The translations under genes and the position numbers were made by a program. Below, in pieces: positions 16,339-24,265 of a DNA stretch of 64,000 nt. The stretch lies in the NCBI GenBank assembly GCA_963746805.1, contig CAVVCQ010000008.1, positions 992,001 through 1,056,000 on the forward strand, in the 5' to 3' direction. The first letter of the stretch is position 1, and each line of letters begins with the position of its first letter. Under the pieces are notes generated by a model. It saw only the letters and a program-made list of their open reading frames with translations, did not search any database and was not told the origin of the DNA. This DNA is from DATHTC01 sp963746805. Its GTDB lineage: Bacteria; Actinomycetota; Thermoleophilia; Gaiellales; Gaiellaceae.

Positions 16339-17014
16339 GACGGAAGGCGGTGCCGCCACGCGGCGTGACCTTCACCGGAGTCGCATAGGCGATCAACCGG
16401 TGCGAGGCGAAGAAGCGCGGGTGGCACGCCTGGAGCGCGAGCACCTCCGTGCGACCCGGACGAAGCTCCTCGGTCGCGTTCGCCGCGACGACGCGGTGGC
16501 CGGTGACGCGGTACTCGACCGTCGCGTACGGCAGTTCCATCATCACGCGGTCGCCCTTCCGCAGCCGGTCGATCCGCGAGAACGGCGCCCCGTACGTGGT
16601 GCGGTGGCCGGCGATGTACACGAGGCGGTGCTCGCCCGGCAGGAACGAATACGGGTAGTGCCCCGGGCCCTTCTTGAGCGACTCCGCGTCGGTGCCCTCC
16701 ACCACGACCATGTCGAGGTCGAGGCGCGGAATGCGGAGCCGTCCGAGTGCCTCGCCGCGCTCGAGCCCGCGTCGGTAGGTGCGCGCAGCCGTTGCGACGT
16801 CGCGCCGCTGCGCGGCGAGCGACACGGGCCGGGACGCCGGCGGGTCGTAGGCCGACGCGGCCTCCTCGTAGTGGTCGTCGAGCTTCCGCTGCTCGTACGC
16901 GGTGTAGGCGCTCGTGAAGGGATCCTCCCACTGCCAGACCGCGACGCCCCACGCGAGCAGCGCCAGGCCGGCGACGATCAGCAGGAGGCCGACGGTGCGG
17001 ACGGCTCGGCGCAT
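16325..17014 (-). CDS. Class E-like sortase
   Basis: A membrane-anchored cysteine transpeptidase that links proteins to the wall or to each other. The 229-residue product has an N-terminal transmembrane helix (VGLLLIVAGLALLAWGVAVW), a coiled linker, then the sortase beta-barrel. Its catalytic His is in YIAGHRTTYGAPFSRIDRL, its catalytic Cys in LALQACHPRFFASHRLIAYA and its Arg seven residues later (HR). The ATG shares one base with the TGA of the upstream M28-like gene (TGATG), implying translational coupling. No LPxTG-type substrate gene was recognised in this window. Confidence 0.9.
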   Translation of the reverse strand: MRRAVRTVGLLLIVAGLALLAWGVAVWQWEDPFTSAYTAYEQRKLDDHYEEAASAYDPPASRPVSLAAQRRDVATAARTYRRGLERGEALGRLRIPRLDLDMVVVEGTDAESLKKGPGHYPYSFLPGEHRLVYIAGHRTTYGAPFSRIDRLRKGDRVMMELPYATVEYRVTGHRVVAANATEELRPGRTEVLALQACHPRFFASHRLIAYATPVKVTPRGGTAFRPSPA

Positions 17015-18891
17015 CAGCCGCCCACCGCCGCGTCGTCCTGCGCGGCGGCACGCCGCGCGCGGGTGGCCAGGACGATCCGCCGGACGACCTCACGGAAGGG
17101 GCCACGCGGACCGCGCTCGGCCGCGTCGGGATAGGGCGCGTAGCGGCCGGCCGCGAGGGCGGTGAGCTGGGCGGCGCACGCCGCCATGACGAGCAGGAGC
17201 AGCGCGGGCATGGCCGGGACGTAGCCAACGGTCACGAGCGCGACGAGGTACCAGGGCGCGTCGAAGCCGAGGTCGAGCGAGGTCGCGAACGAGAGGACGA
17301 GCAGGAGTGGGCCGGCGAAGCCGGCCGCGAGCACGAGGCCGCGCACGAGCGGGCCGCGGTCGCGGAGCTGCGGCAGCCAGAGCCAGGCGTGGAGGGCCGG
17401 GAGCAGGAAGATCAGGCCGTACGCGTTCGTCACGACCACGAGCAGCGTGAGCAGGCCGAGCCCGAGCAGCGCCGCCGTGTGCCCGGCGAGCTCCTCCGTG
17501 TCCGTTGCCGGGCGCTTCGGCACGAGCCGGTAGCGCGCGAGCCCCCAGGCCGCGACCGAGACCAGGCCGAGGATCGCGAGGGCGAGCACCGGCCACGTCC
17601 GCCCGGTCTCGACGTCGGGCGAGAGCGGCCGGCCGGACCCGTCGGGCCAGGCGCCGATCAGGTCGAGGAGGACGAAGGCCGCGCCGACGGACAGCCAGAA
17701 CAGGAGCCGCGTGCGAAGCGCGCGGAGGGCCGGCGCGAGCGGGATCCGCCGCCGGCGCGTCCGGGCGAAGAGGTCGACGGCCGCGGCCAGGAACGGGAGC
17801 GTCATCGCCGCGAGCACGAGCTGGATCGCCCAGCCGCGCAGGATCCGGTCGCCGAGGTAGAGGTACCCGGTCGTCGACGGCCCGGGCTCGATGCCCTGGT
17901 CGAGCGAGAGCAGGAGCTGCTGCGCGGCGCTGCCGAGCTGTCCGAGCCGCTCGCCGTCCAGCGTCTCGCTCGAGTCGAGCGTCGGGTCGAGATGCTGCCC
18001 GGCGGCCGTCGTCAGGGTCACGGCGGCGACGCCGCGCGAGACGAACGGCGCCTGCTCGGAGAGCGAGTACGGGAACGCGAGTGAACGGAGCTGCTGGATC
18101 ACTCCCTCTCGTATCGGCTCTTCGCCCGTTTCCTCCAGGACCCGCTGGGCGGCCGTCCGCACGAGCACGGGCGAGGCGGTGATCGGCCGGTCGCTGTCGA
18201 TGGCGAGCCGCGGCCGGGCGTTGCCGCCGAGCGAGTCGAGCGCGACGACGGCTGCGATCTTGTCGCGGTACGCCGGATCCTGCGCCAGGTGGGCGGCGCC
18301 GACCGCGCCGTATGCGCCGCCGTCGGTCGAGACGAACAGGAGCGTGTGCGCCGGGCGCACACGGCCCGTCGGAGCGCCGGCCGTGGCCGGCTGCGCGTAG
18401 GCGCGCGCGAGCTCGACGAGCGCGGCGGTGCCGGAGGCGTTGTCGACCACGCCGCCGCCGAAGCCGATCTCGTCGCGATGCGCGAGCACGACGATCACGC
18501 GCGGCGACCGTCCCGGTACGCGCACGACCACATTGGTCAGCGTGCGCTTGCCCAGGCCGGGGATCTCGGCCTCGAACTGCTGTCGCTCCGAGCGGAACCC
18601 GTAGAGACGGAACTTCTCGTCGATCCAGTTCACCGGGCCGAGGTCGCCGGGGCTTCGCTCGCCTGTCTGATCGACGAGGTCCTCGGCGAGGAGCTGCGCG
18701 GACGCGGCGTCGAACGTCGCCGGGAGCGGCGGCGCCGGAAGCGGTTCGGGCTGCGTGACGCTGAAGGCGGCGACGAGCAGGGGCAGGCCGACCAGGAGCC
18801 AGGTGCCCCGGTACATGCGGCCGTTGACGGGCCGCTCGAGCGAGCCGCGCCGTGCCCGGCGGCGACTCTGGAATCCCGCAGAAGCGGCCAT
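17014..18891 (-). CDS. M28 peptidase-like membrane protein, catalytic motifs degenerate
   Basis: A 625-residue protein with an N-terminal hydrophobic anchor (GTWLLVGLPLLVAAFSV), an extracytoplasmic domain of about 330 residues related to M28 aminopeptidases, and about eight C-terminal transmembrane helices. M28 landmarks remain at VIVVLAHRDEIGFGGG (AH), VVDNASGTAALVELARAYA (DNASG) and VALDSLGG (metal Asp). However, the usual D-G-E-E metal/catalytic segment reads STDGGAYGAVG, and SDHxPF reads SEQAPF. Hydrolase activity is therefore doubtful. It is coupled to the sortase gene and divergent from the two-component system. A minus-strand TACTAT lies 10 nt upstream. Confidence 0.75.
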   Translation of the reverse strand: MAASAGFQSRRRARRGSLERPVNGRMYRGTWLLVGLPLLVAAFSVTQPEPLPAPPLPATFDAASAQLLAEDLVDQTGERSPGDLGPVNWIDEKFRLYGFRSERQQFEAEIPGLGKRTLTNVVVRVPGRSPRVIVVLAHRDEIGFGGGVVDNASGTAALVELARAYAQPATAGAPTGRVRPAHTLLFVSTDGGAYGAVGAAHLAQDPAYRDKIAAVVALDSLGGNARPRLAIDSDRPITASPVLVRTAAQRVLEETGEEPIREGVIQQLRSLAFPYSLSEQAPFVSRGVAAVTLTTAAGQHLDPTLDSSETLDGERLGQLGSAAQQLLLSLDQGIEPGPSTTGYLYLGDRILRGWAIQLVLAAMTLPFLAAAVDLFARTRRRRIPLAPALRALRTRLLFWLSVGAAFVLLDLIGAWPDGSGRPLSPDVETGRTWPVLALAILGLVSVAAWGLARYRLVPKRPATDTEELAGHTAALLGLGLLTLLVVVTNAYGLIFLLPALHAWLWLPQLRDRGPLVRGLVLAAGFAGPLLLVLSFATSLDLGFDAPWYLVALVTVGYVPAMPALLLLVMAACAAQLTALAAGRYAPYPDAAERGPRGPFREVVRRIVLATRARRAAAQDDAAVGG

Positions 18892-18947
18892 ATCCAGGGC
18901 TATAGTAGGCCGGGCGCGGGCCGTTCCGGGGTCGCGCCTCCCCGTCC
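18892..18947. promoter_or_regulatory. Divergent M28-like/response-regulator promoter
   Basis: TATAGT on the plus strand (18901-18906) and TACTAT on the minus strand (plus 18902-18907) overlap by 5 bp. The minus hexamer lies 10 nt before the M28-like ATG. The plus one leaves a leader of about 30 nt before the response regulator. Confidence 0.5.
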
Positions 18948-19646
18948 ATGGCCGAATCCCAGACGATTCTCCTCGTCGACGACGAGGACTCGGTGCAGAA
19001 GCTCCTCGCGTACCCGCTCGAGCGCGACGGCTACCGCGTGATTCCCGCGCGCGACGGCGAGGAGGCCCTGTCGCGCTTCGCCGCGGAGAAGGTCGACCTC
19101 GTGGTGCTCGACATCATGCTGCCCCGCCTCGACGGGCTCGAGGTGTGCAAGCGGCTCCGCTCCCAGAGCTCGGTGCCGATCATCATGCTCACGGCCCGCG
19201 ACGACGAGCTCGACAAGGTCCTCGGGCTCGAGCTCGGCGCCGACGACTACGTCACGAAGCCCTTCTCGATCCGCGAGTTCCGCAGCCGCGTGAAGGCGCT
19301 GCTGCGGCGCGCCTCGGCGCCCCGGCACGACCCGCGCGGCGACGAGGTGATCGTCAACAACGGCCTCTCGATCGACCTCGCGCGTCGCGTCGTCGAGGTG
19401 GACTCCCGCGCCGTCCAGCTCACGTACGTCGAGTTCGAGCTGCTGCGCATCCTCGCGTCGAACCCGGGCCGGGTGTACACGCGGCAGATGCTCCTCGAGG
19501 CGCTCTGGGGCGGCTACGAGTACCGCGAGCCGCGCACCATCGACGTCCACGTCCGTCACCTGCGGGAGAAGCTCGAGGCGGATCCGCGCGAGCCCGAGCT
19601 GATTCACACGGTGCGCGGCGTCGGCTACCGCTTCCGGGACGCATGA
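18948..19646 (+). CDS. OmpR/PhoB-family response regulator
   Basis: DNA-binding regulator of a two-component system. The 232-residue product has a receiver domain (TILLVDDEDSVQKLLAYPLE, phosphoacceptor Asp in VVLDIMLPRLDG, KPF near residue 105) and a winged-helix domain ending VHVRHLREKLEADPREPELI and VRGVGYRFRDA. It overlaps the histidine kinase gene by ATGA. The target genes are not shown by the sequence. HtrA downstream is a plausible regulon member. Confidence 0.95.
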   Translation: MAESQTILLVDDEDSVQKLLAYPLERDGYRVIPARDGEEALSRFAAEKVDLVVLDIMLPRLDGLEVCKRLRSQSSVPIIMLTARDDELDKVLGLELGADDYVTKPFSIREFRSRVKALLRRASAPRHDPRGDEVIVNNGLSIDLARRVVEVDSRAVQLTYVEFELLRILASNPGRVYTRQMLLEALWGGYEYREPRTIDVHVRHLREKLEADPREPELIHTVRGVGYRFRDA

Positions 19647-21061
19647 ACGCGTTCCGCAGCGTGGGCGCGCAGCTGGCGCTCGCGCTGGCGCTCGTCGTCG
19701 CGATCGCGCTCGCAATCGTCTACGCCATCGTCGTCCCGCGCCTCGAGCGGAACCTCGTGGCCGCGAAGGTCGACGCCCTGCGCCGCGCGAGCGAGCCCAT
19801 CGCGTCCACGTTCGACGTGGCCATCCTCGGCACGCCGGACCTGCGGCTCGACGTGGGCGAGCGCCTGAGCGACATCTCCTCGCGCACCAACGCGCGCGTC
19901 GTCATCTACGACCCGCTGACGCTCGACTCGCTCTCGGTGATCGCGGACTCGCGCCAGCAGCGGACGTCGAGGGACGTGCAGGACGACCCGGTCGCGCTGC
20001 AGGCGGCCTCGACGGTCTCGGCCGCGGAGGGCACGGTCACGCGGAACGACGAGCGCTACGCCGAGGTCGCGTTCCCGCTCTACACCTCGAGCGGGACCGT
20101 GATCCTGTTCTCGTCGTCGCTGCGCGACACCCTCGCGAACGTCGAGCTCGTGCAGCGGCGCGTGCTCCTCGCCGCCGTGCCGGCGCTCATCGTCGCAGCG
20201 CTGCTCGGTTACGGCCTCGCCTCCGTGTTCGCGCGGCGGATCCGGCGGCTCGAGCGCGCCGCCGACCGGATCGCCGGCGGCCGCTTCGACGAACCCGTCG
20301 TCGTCTCGGGGCGCGACGAGCTGTCGCAGCTCGCCGAGGCGTTCGAGCGCATGCGCGGCCGCCTCTCGCAGCTCGAGCGGGCCCGGCGCGAGTTCATCGC
20401 GAACGCCTCGCACGAGCTGCGCACGCCGATCTTCTCCCTCGGCGGGTTCGTCGAGCTGATGGCGAACGAGGACCTCGACGAGGACACGCGCCGGGAGTTC
20501 CTCGCGACGATGCAGGAGCAGGTCGCGCGAATGCAGAAGCTCGCCACCGATCTGCTCGACCTCTCGCGGCTCGACGCGGGGCAGCTCATCGTCGACCTCG
20601 AGCCGCTCGCGCTCGCGTCGCTCGCCGAGGCGGTCGCGGACGAGTTCGCGGTCGTGGCGCAGGCCACGGGCCACCGGATCGAGATCGACGGCGACGCCGA
20701 GGCGCTGGGCGACGAGCTCCGTGTCCTGCAGATCGCGCGGATCCTCGTCGAGAACGCGATCCGGCACACCCCGCCCGGGACGGCCGTGCGCATCGTGCTG
20801 GGAAGCGACGCCGGTCGCGCCTCGCTCACCGTCGAGGACGAGGGCGGCGGGATTCGGCCCGCGGATGCGGACCAGGTCTTCGAGCGCTTCTACCGCATCG
20901 AGGGCAACCGGGCCTCCGGTAGCGGCCTCGGGCTCGCGATCGCCCGCGAACTGGCCTCGCTGATGGACGGCGCGCTGGTGCTCGAGCTCGAGCCCGGACG
21001 GACGCGGTTCCGGCTGCTGCTGCCGGCCGCGGCGCCGTCACGCGAGCCTGCGCTCGCCTGA
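19643..21061 (+). CDS. Sensor histidine kinase (HAMP, HisKA, HATPase)
   Basis: Partner of the preceding regulator. The 472-residue product has an N-terminal transmembrane helix (LALALALVVAIALAIVYAIV), an extracellular sensor region of about 130 residues, a second helix (LLAAVPALIVAALLGYGLAS), and a HAMP segment (RIRRLERAADRIAGGRFDEP). The H-box is FIANASHELRTPIFSLGGFV. The ATP-binding motifs are VENAIRH (N), DEGGGI (G1), FERFYR (F) and GSGLGLAIA (G2). All key residues are intact. The ligand is unknown. Confidence 0.95.
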   Translation: MNAFRSVGAQLALALALVVAIALAIVYAIVVPRLERNLVAAKVDALRRASEPIASTFDVAILGTPDLRLDVGERLSDISSRTNARVVIYDPLTLDSLSVIADSRQQRTSRDVQDDPVALQAASTVSAAEGTVTRNDERYAEVAFPLYTSSGTVILFSSSLRDTLANVELVQRRVLLAAVPALIVAALLGYGLASVFARRIRRLERAADRIAGGRFDEPVVVSGRDELSQLAEAFERMRGRLSQLERARREFIANASHELRTPIFSLGGFVELMANEDLDEDTRREFLATMQEQVARMQKLATDLLDLSRLDAGQLIVDLEPLALASLAEAVADEFAVVAQATGHRIEIDGDAEALGDELRVLQIARILVENAIRHTPPGTAVRIVLGSDAGRASLTVEDEGGGIRPADADQVFERFYRIEGNRASGSGLGLAIARELASLMDGALVLELEPGRTRFRLLLPAAAPSREPALA

Positions 21062-21062
21062 G

Positions 21063-21080
21063 CGTTTTCCCGTGAAAACG
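21063..21080 (+). terminator. Hairpin after the histidine kinase gene
   Basis: CGTTTTC-CCGT-GAAAACG is a perfect 7-bp stem beginning 2 nt after the kinase stop. It contains a GTG at 21072 that is in frame with htrA, which argues against that codon as the htrA start. Confidence 0.55.
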
Positions 21081-21128
21081 GAAGAATCGCACTCCGATCG
21101 TTCTCGGGACGCCCGCTATCGTGCCGGC

Positions 21129-22340
21129 ATGCGTCCGCGCGCCGTCGCCGCGATCTCGCTCGTGGCCGCCGCGTTCGGCGGGATCGTCGTCCTGCTCGTG
21201 GCCGCCGCGGCCGGGTGGCTCGGCGACCCCGAGCCGACGACCGTCTTCGCGCCCGCTCCGGCCACCGCGCCGGTGACGGTGGACGAGCCGGTCACGTCGC
21301 GCTCCGCTGCGAGGCCGCTCCCGGGGACCGGTTTCGACCCGGCGCGTCTCTACGCCGAGCGTGCGGAGGGCGTCGTCACGATCTTCGCGCGCTTCGGACG
21401 GGCCGAGGGCCAGGGCTCGGGCTTCGTCGTCTCCGACGACGGCGCGATCCTGACGAGCGCGCACGTGATCACGAACGCCGGCGAGGCGGACAGCGCCGCC
21501 GACACGAAGGGCGCGGACGAGGTCTTCGTCGAGTTCCGGGACGGCGACGTCGTCCCGGCGGAGATCGTCGGCTGGGACGTGTTCGACGACGTCGGCGTGC
21601 TCCGCGTCGACCCGAAGCTGCACGCGCTCGCACCCGTCCCGCTCGGCGACTCGGCCGAGGTGACCGTCGGCGAGCCGGTCGCCGCGATCGGCAGCCCCTT
21701 CGGGGCGGAGACGTCGCTCTCGGTCGGCGTCGTCTCGGCGACGCGGCGCTCGATCGCGGCCCTCACCTCCGAGTACCAGCTCGTGGACGCGATCCAGACC
21801 GACGCTCCGATCAACAAGGGCAACTCGGGCGGGCCGCTGTTCGACGCACGCGGGCGGGTCATCGGCGTGAACGCCCAGATCCGCAGCGAGTCGGGCGTCA
21901 ACGAGGGGCTCGGGTTCGCGGTTCCCATCAACGCCGCCCGTCGCTCGCTGGACCAGCTGCTCGCGAAGGGTGAGGTCTCCTACGCGTACGCGGGGATCTC
22001 GACCGACGACCTGACGCCGTCGCTGGCGCGTCGCCTCGGGACGCGTGCGAACCGGGGCGCGATCGTGATCCAGGTCACCGACGGAAGCCCGGCCGACGTG
22101 GCCGGCTTCCGCGGCGGGTCGCGCACGCTCGAGGACAACGGCCGCGTGATCCGCGTCGGAGGCGACGTCGTCGTGGCCATCGACGGCCGGCGCGTGCTGA
22201 GCGGCGACGACCTCGTCCGCATCGTCGCCGGCGAGCTGCGCCCCGGCCAGGTCGCGGCCTTCACCGTGCTGCGAGGCGACCGGTACCTCACGCTGCGCGC
22301 CCGCCTCGCCGAACGGCCCACCGTGCCGCCTCGGAACTGA
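21129..22340 (+). CDS. htrA: HtrA/DegP-type trypsin-like serine protease with PDZ domain
   Basis: Extracytoplasmic quality-control protease. The 403-residue form from ATG 21129 starts with a membrane anchor (RAVAAISLVAAAFGGIVVLL), then the protease domain with catalytic His (ILTSAHVITNAGEADSAADT), Asp (WDVFDDVGVLRVD) and Ser (INKGNSGGPLFDARGRVIGV). It ends with one PDZ domain (AIVIQVTDGSPADVAGFRGG). A TATCGT hexamer ends 6 nt before the ATG, so the message is likely leaderless. The loop at ITNAGEADSAADTKGADEV is slightly extended. It follows the two-component genes directly. Confidence 0.93.
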   Translation: MRPRAVAAISLVAAAFGGIVVLLVAAAAGWLGDPEPTTVFAPAPATAPVTVDEPVTSRSAARPLPGTGFDPARLYAERAEGVVTIFARFGRAEGQGSGFVVSDDGAILTSAHVITNAGEADSAADTKGADEVFVEFRDGDVVPAEIVGWDVFDDVGVLRVDPKLHALAPVPLGDSAEVTVGEPVAAIGSPFGAETSLSVGVVSATRRSIAALTSEYQLVDAIQTDAPINKGNSGGPLFDARGRVIGVNAQIRSESGVNEGLGFAVPINAARRSLDQLLAKGEVSYAYAGISTDDLTPSLARRLGTRANRGAIVIQVTDGSPADVAGFRGGSRTLEDNGRVIRVGGDVVVAIDGRRVLSGDDLVRIVAGELRPGQVAAFTVLRGDRYLTLRARLAERPTVPPRN

Positions 22341-22362
22341 GATTCACTGCGTTTGGCGGACG

Positions 22363-22385
22363 AAGGGGCGCGGTACCGACCCCTT
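22363..22385 (+). terminator. Hairpin after htrA
   Basis: AAGGGG pairs with CCCCTT around an inner CGGTACCG palindrome, 22 nt after the htrA stop. It is followed by an unusually AT-rich stretch (22395-22455, with TTTTGACAG and AATTTGTGG) that probably holds the promoter of the next gene. Confidence 0.5.
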
Positions 22386-22461
22386 GAGGCGCTCGCGGTT
22401 TCCCGGGTTTTGACAGATTTCGCGCGTTTTGGGGGAAGGAATTTGTGGTAAATGACCACGG

Positions 22462-22923
22462 ATGGCCGCGGGGTATGACGAGGTGACAGCGCCGAGTGCT
22501 CCTTCGCTGGACCAGGCGATCCGTCTCACGATCCCGGCGAAGCCCGAGTACATCTCGCTGGCCCGCCTCGCGCTCACCGGCCTCTCCCGCGTGCGGGAGC
22601 TCGACCCGGAGACGCTCGCGGACCTGAAGCTCGCGATCACGGAGGCGACGTCCAACTCCGTTCGCCACGCCTACAGCGACGGGGCGGGCACGGTCGAGGT
22701 GGTCTACGACCTGCAACCCGACCGGCTCGTGATCGAGGTCTCGGACGACGGCGAGGGCTTCGACTACGACCGCGTGCCCGCGACCGTCGATCCCGAGGAC
22801 GAGCTGACCGAGGGTGGGCTCGGGATCGCGATCATCAAGACGATCGCGGACGAGTTCGAGTTCGGCCGCGGCCCGGACGGCCGCGGGTCGCGCCTCCGGT
22901 TCACCAAGCGACTCGAGGGCTGA
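22462..22923 (+). CDS. RsbW/SpoIIAB-like anti-sigma factor ATPase
   Basis: A GHKL-type ATPase/kinase of the partner-switching family that controls a sigma factor through an anti-anti-sigma protein. The 153-residue product shows LKLAITEATSNSVRHAYSDG (N-box), LVIEVSDDGEGFD (G1) and EGGLGIAIIKTIADEFEFG (G2). No STAS-domain antagonist or cognate SigB-type gene is adjacent. The ECF-like gene at 59.2 kb is not an obvious partner. The upstream region is AT-rich. The GTAAATG near 22449 lies about 8 nt before the ATG. Confidence 0.87.
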   Translation: MAAGYDEVTAPSAPSLDQAIRLTIPAKPEYISLARLALTGLSRVRELDPETLADLKLAITEATSNSVRHAYSDGAGTVEVVYDLQPDRLVIEVSDDGEGFDYDRVPATVDPEDELTEGGLGIAIIKTIADEFEFGRGPDGRGSRLRFTKRLEG

Positions 22924-22961
22924 CCTCGGACCCGCCCGAGACGCCCGCCCGCGTCCCACCC

Positions 22962-24248
22962 ATGCTCCCCATCGTCAACGTCGGCCACAAGGCGCTCGGG
23001 GACTATTCCACGATCGCGACGCGCGGGCTCATGGACGAGATCCGGCGCCTCGCCGAACCGCTCGCGGGAAAGCGCGTGCTCCACCTGTCGGCGACGGCGT
23101 TCGGCGGCGGTGTCGCCGAGATCCTGTACACGCTCGTCCCGCTCATGGCGGACGCGGGCCTCGACGTCGAGTGGCGCGTCATCCGCGGGCAGGACGAGTT
23201 CTTCGACGTCACGAAGCGGATCCACAACGCGCTGCAGGGCGACGAGCGGGGGCTGACGCCGGACCAGGAGGAGCTCTTCCGGCAGTACAACGCCAGCAAT
23301 GCCGAGGAGGTCGACCCCGAGGCGTACGACTTCGTCGTCGTTCACGACCCGCAGCCCGTGGCGATCGTCGATCACTTCGCCGGCGGCTCGACCAAGTGGA
23401 TCTGGCGCGGGCACATCGACTTCTCCACGCCCAACGCGCAGGTGCTGGGGTTCCTGCTGCCGTCGATCCGGCGCTACGACGCCGCGATCTTCCACCTGCG
23501 CGAGTACGTCCCGCGCGCCGACGCACTGCCGACCTGCGTGATCTGGCCGCCTGCGATCGACCCGCTCGCGCCGAAGAACATGGCGCTGTCGCCCGAGGAT
23601 GCGGCGTACATCGTCGACCAGTTCGGGATCGACGTCGAGCGGCCGCTGATGACCCAGGTGTCGCGCTTCGACCCCTGGAAGGACCCGATCGGCGTCATCG
23701 ACGCGTACCGCATCGTGAAGGAGCGCTTCCCGCAGATCCAGCTCGCGCTCGTCGGCTCGATGGCGCACGACGACCCGGAGGGCTGGGACTTCTACAACCG
23801 CACCGTCGAGCACGCGGACGGCGATCCGGACATCTTCATCCTCTCGAACCTCAACAACGTCGGTGCGATCGAGGTCAACGCGTTCCAGGTGCACTCGAAG
23901 GCCGTCGTCCAGAAGTCGATCCGCGAGGGCTTCGGACTCACCGTCTCGGAGGCGCTGTGGAAGGCGCGGCCGATGGTTGCCGGCCGTGTCGGCGGGATCG
24001 TCGTCCAGATCGAGGACGGCGAGACGGGCTGGCTCGTCGACTCCGCCGACACGTGCGCCGAGGCGGTGATCGAGATCCTCCGCGACCCGACGGAGGCGCG
24101 GACGCGGTCGCTCGCCGGCAAGGAGCACGTGCGCCGCCACTTCCTCACGCCCCGCCTCCTGCGCGACTGGCTCGCCCTCTTCGACGTGCTTCTCGGCCAC
24201 GACATCGGCGAGTCGCGGCTGACCATCGCGGAGCCCGCCACGGCCTGA
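22962..24248 (+). CDS. treT: Trehalose synthase TreT (glycosyltransferring, GT4)
   Basis: Makes trehalose from a nucleoside-diphosphate glucose and glucose. The 428-residue product has an N-terminal VLHLSATAFGGGVAEILYTL and DVEWRVIRGQDEFFDVTKRI, then KWIWRGHIDFSTPNAQVLGF. The donor domain has VSRFDPWKDPIGVIDAY and VQKSIREGFGLTVSEALWK, the GT4 E-x7-E motif. These are characteristic of the TreT family at normal length. The ATG at 22962 follows the anti-sigma gene by 38 nt. Trehalose is a stress and desiccation solute, which fits the htrA/anti-sigma neighbourhood. Confidence 0.9.
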   Translation: MLPIVNVGHKALGDYSTIATRGLMDEIRRLAEPLAGKRVLHLSATAFGGGVAEILYTLVPLMADAGLDVEWRVIRGQDEFFDVTKRIHNALQGDERGLTPDQEELFRQYNASNAEEVDPEAYDFVVVHDPQPVAIVDHFAGGSTKWIWRGHIDFSTPNAQVLGFLLPSIRRYDAAIFHLREYVPRADALPTCVIWPPAIDPLAPKNMALSPEDAAYIVDQFGIDVERPLMTQVSRFDPWKDPIGVIDAYRIVKERFPQIQLALVGSMAHDDPEGWDFYNRTVEHADGDPDIFILSNLNNVGAIEVNAFQVHSKAVVQKSIREGFGLTVSEALWKARPMVAGRVGGIVVQIEDGETGWLVDSADTCAEAVIEILRDPTEARTRSLAGKEHVRRHFLTPRLLRDWLALFDVLLGHDIGESRLTIAEPATA

Positions 24249-24265
24249 CGGCGTACCCTCCGCGC

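Noticed and set aside
21072..21128. Upstream GTG start for htrA
   Set aside because: The GTG lies in the loop and stem of the hairpin that ends the kinase gene. ATG 21129 has a -10 hexamer at the right distance and starts the membrane anchor directly.
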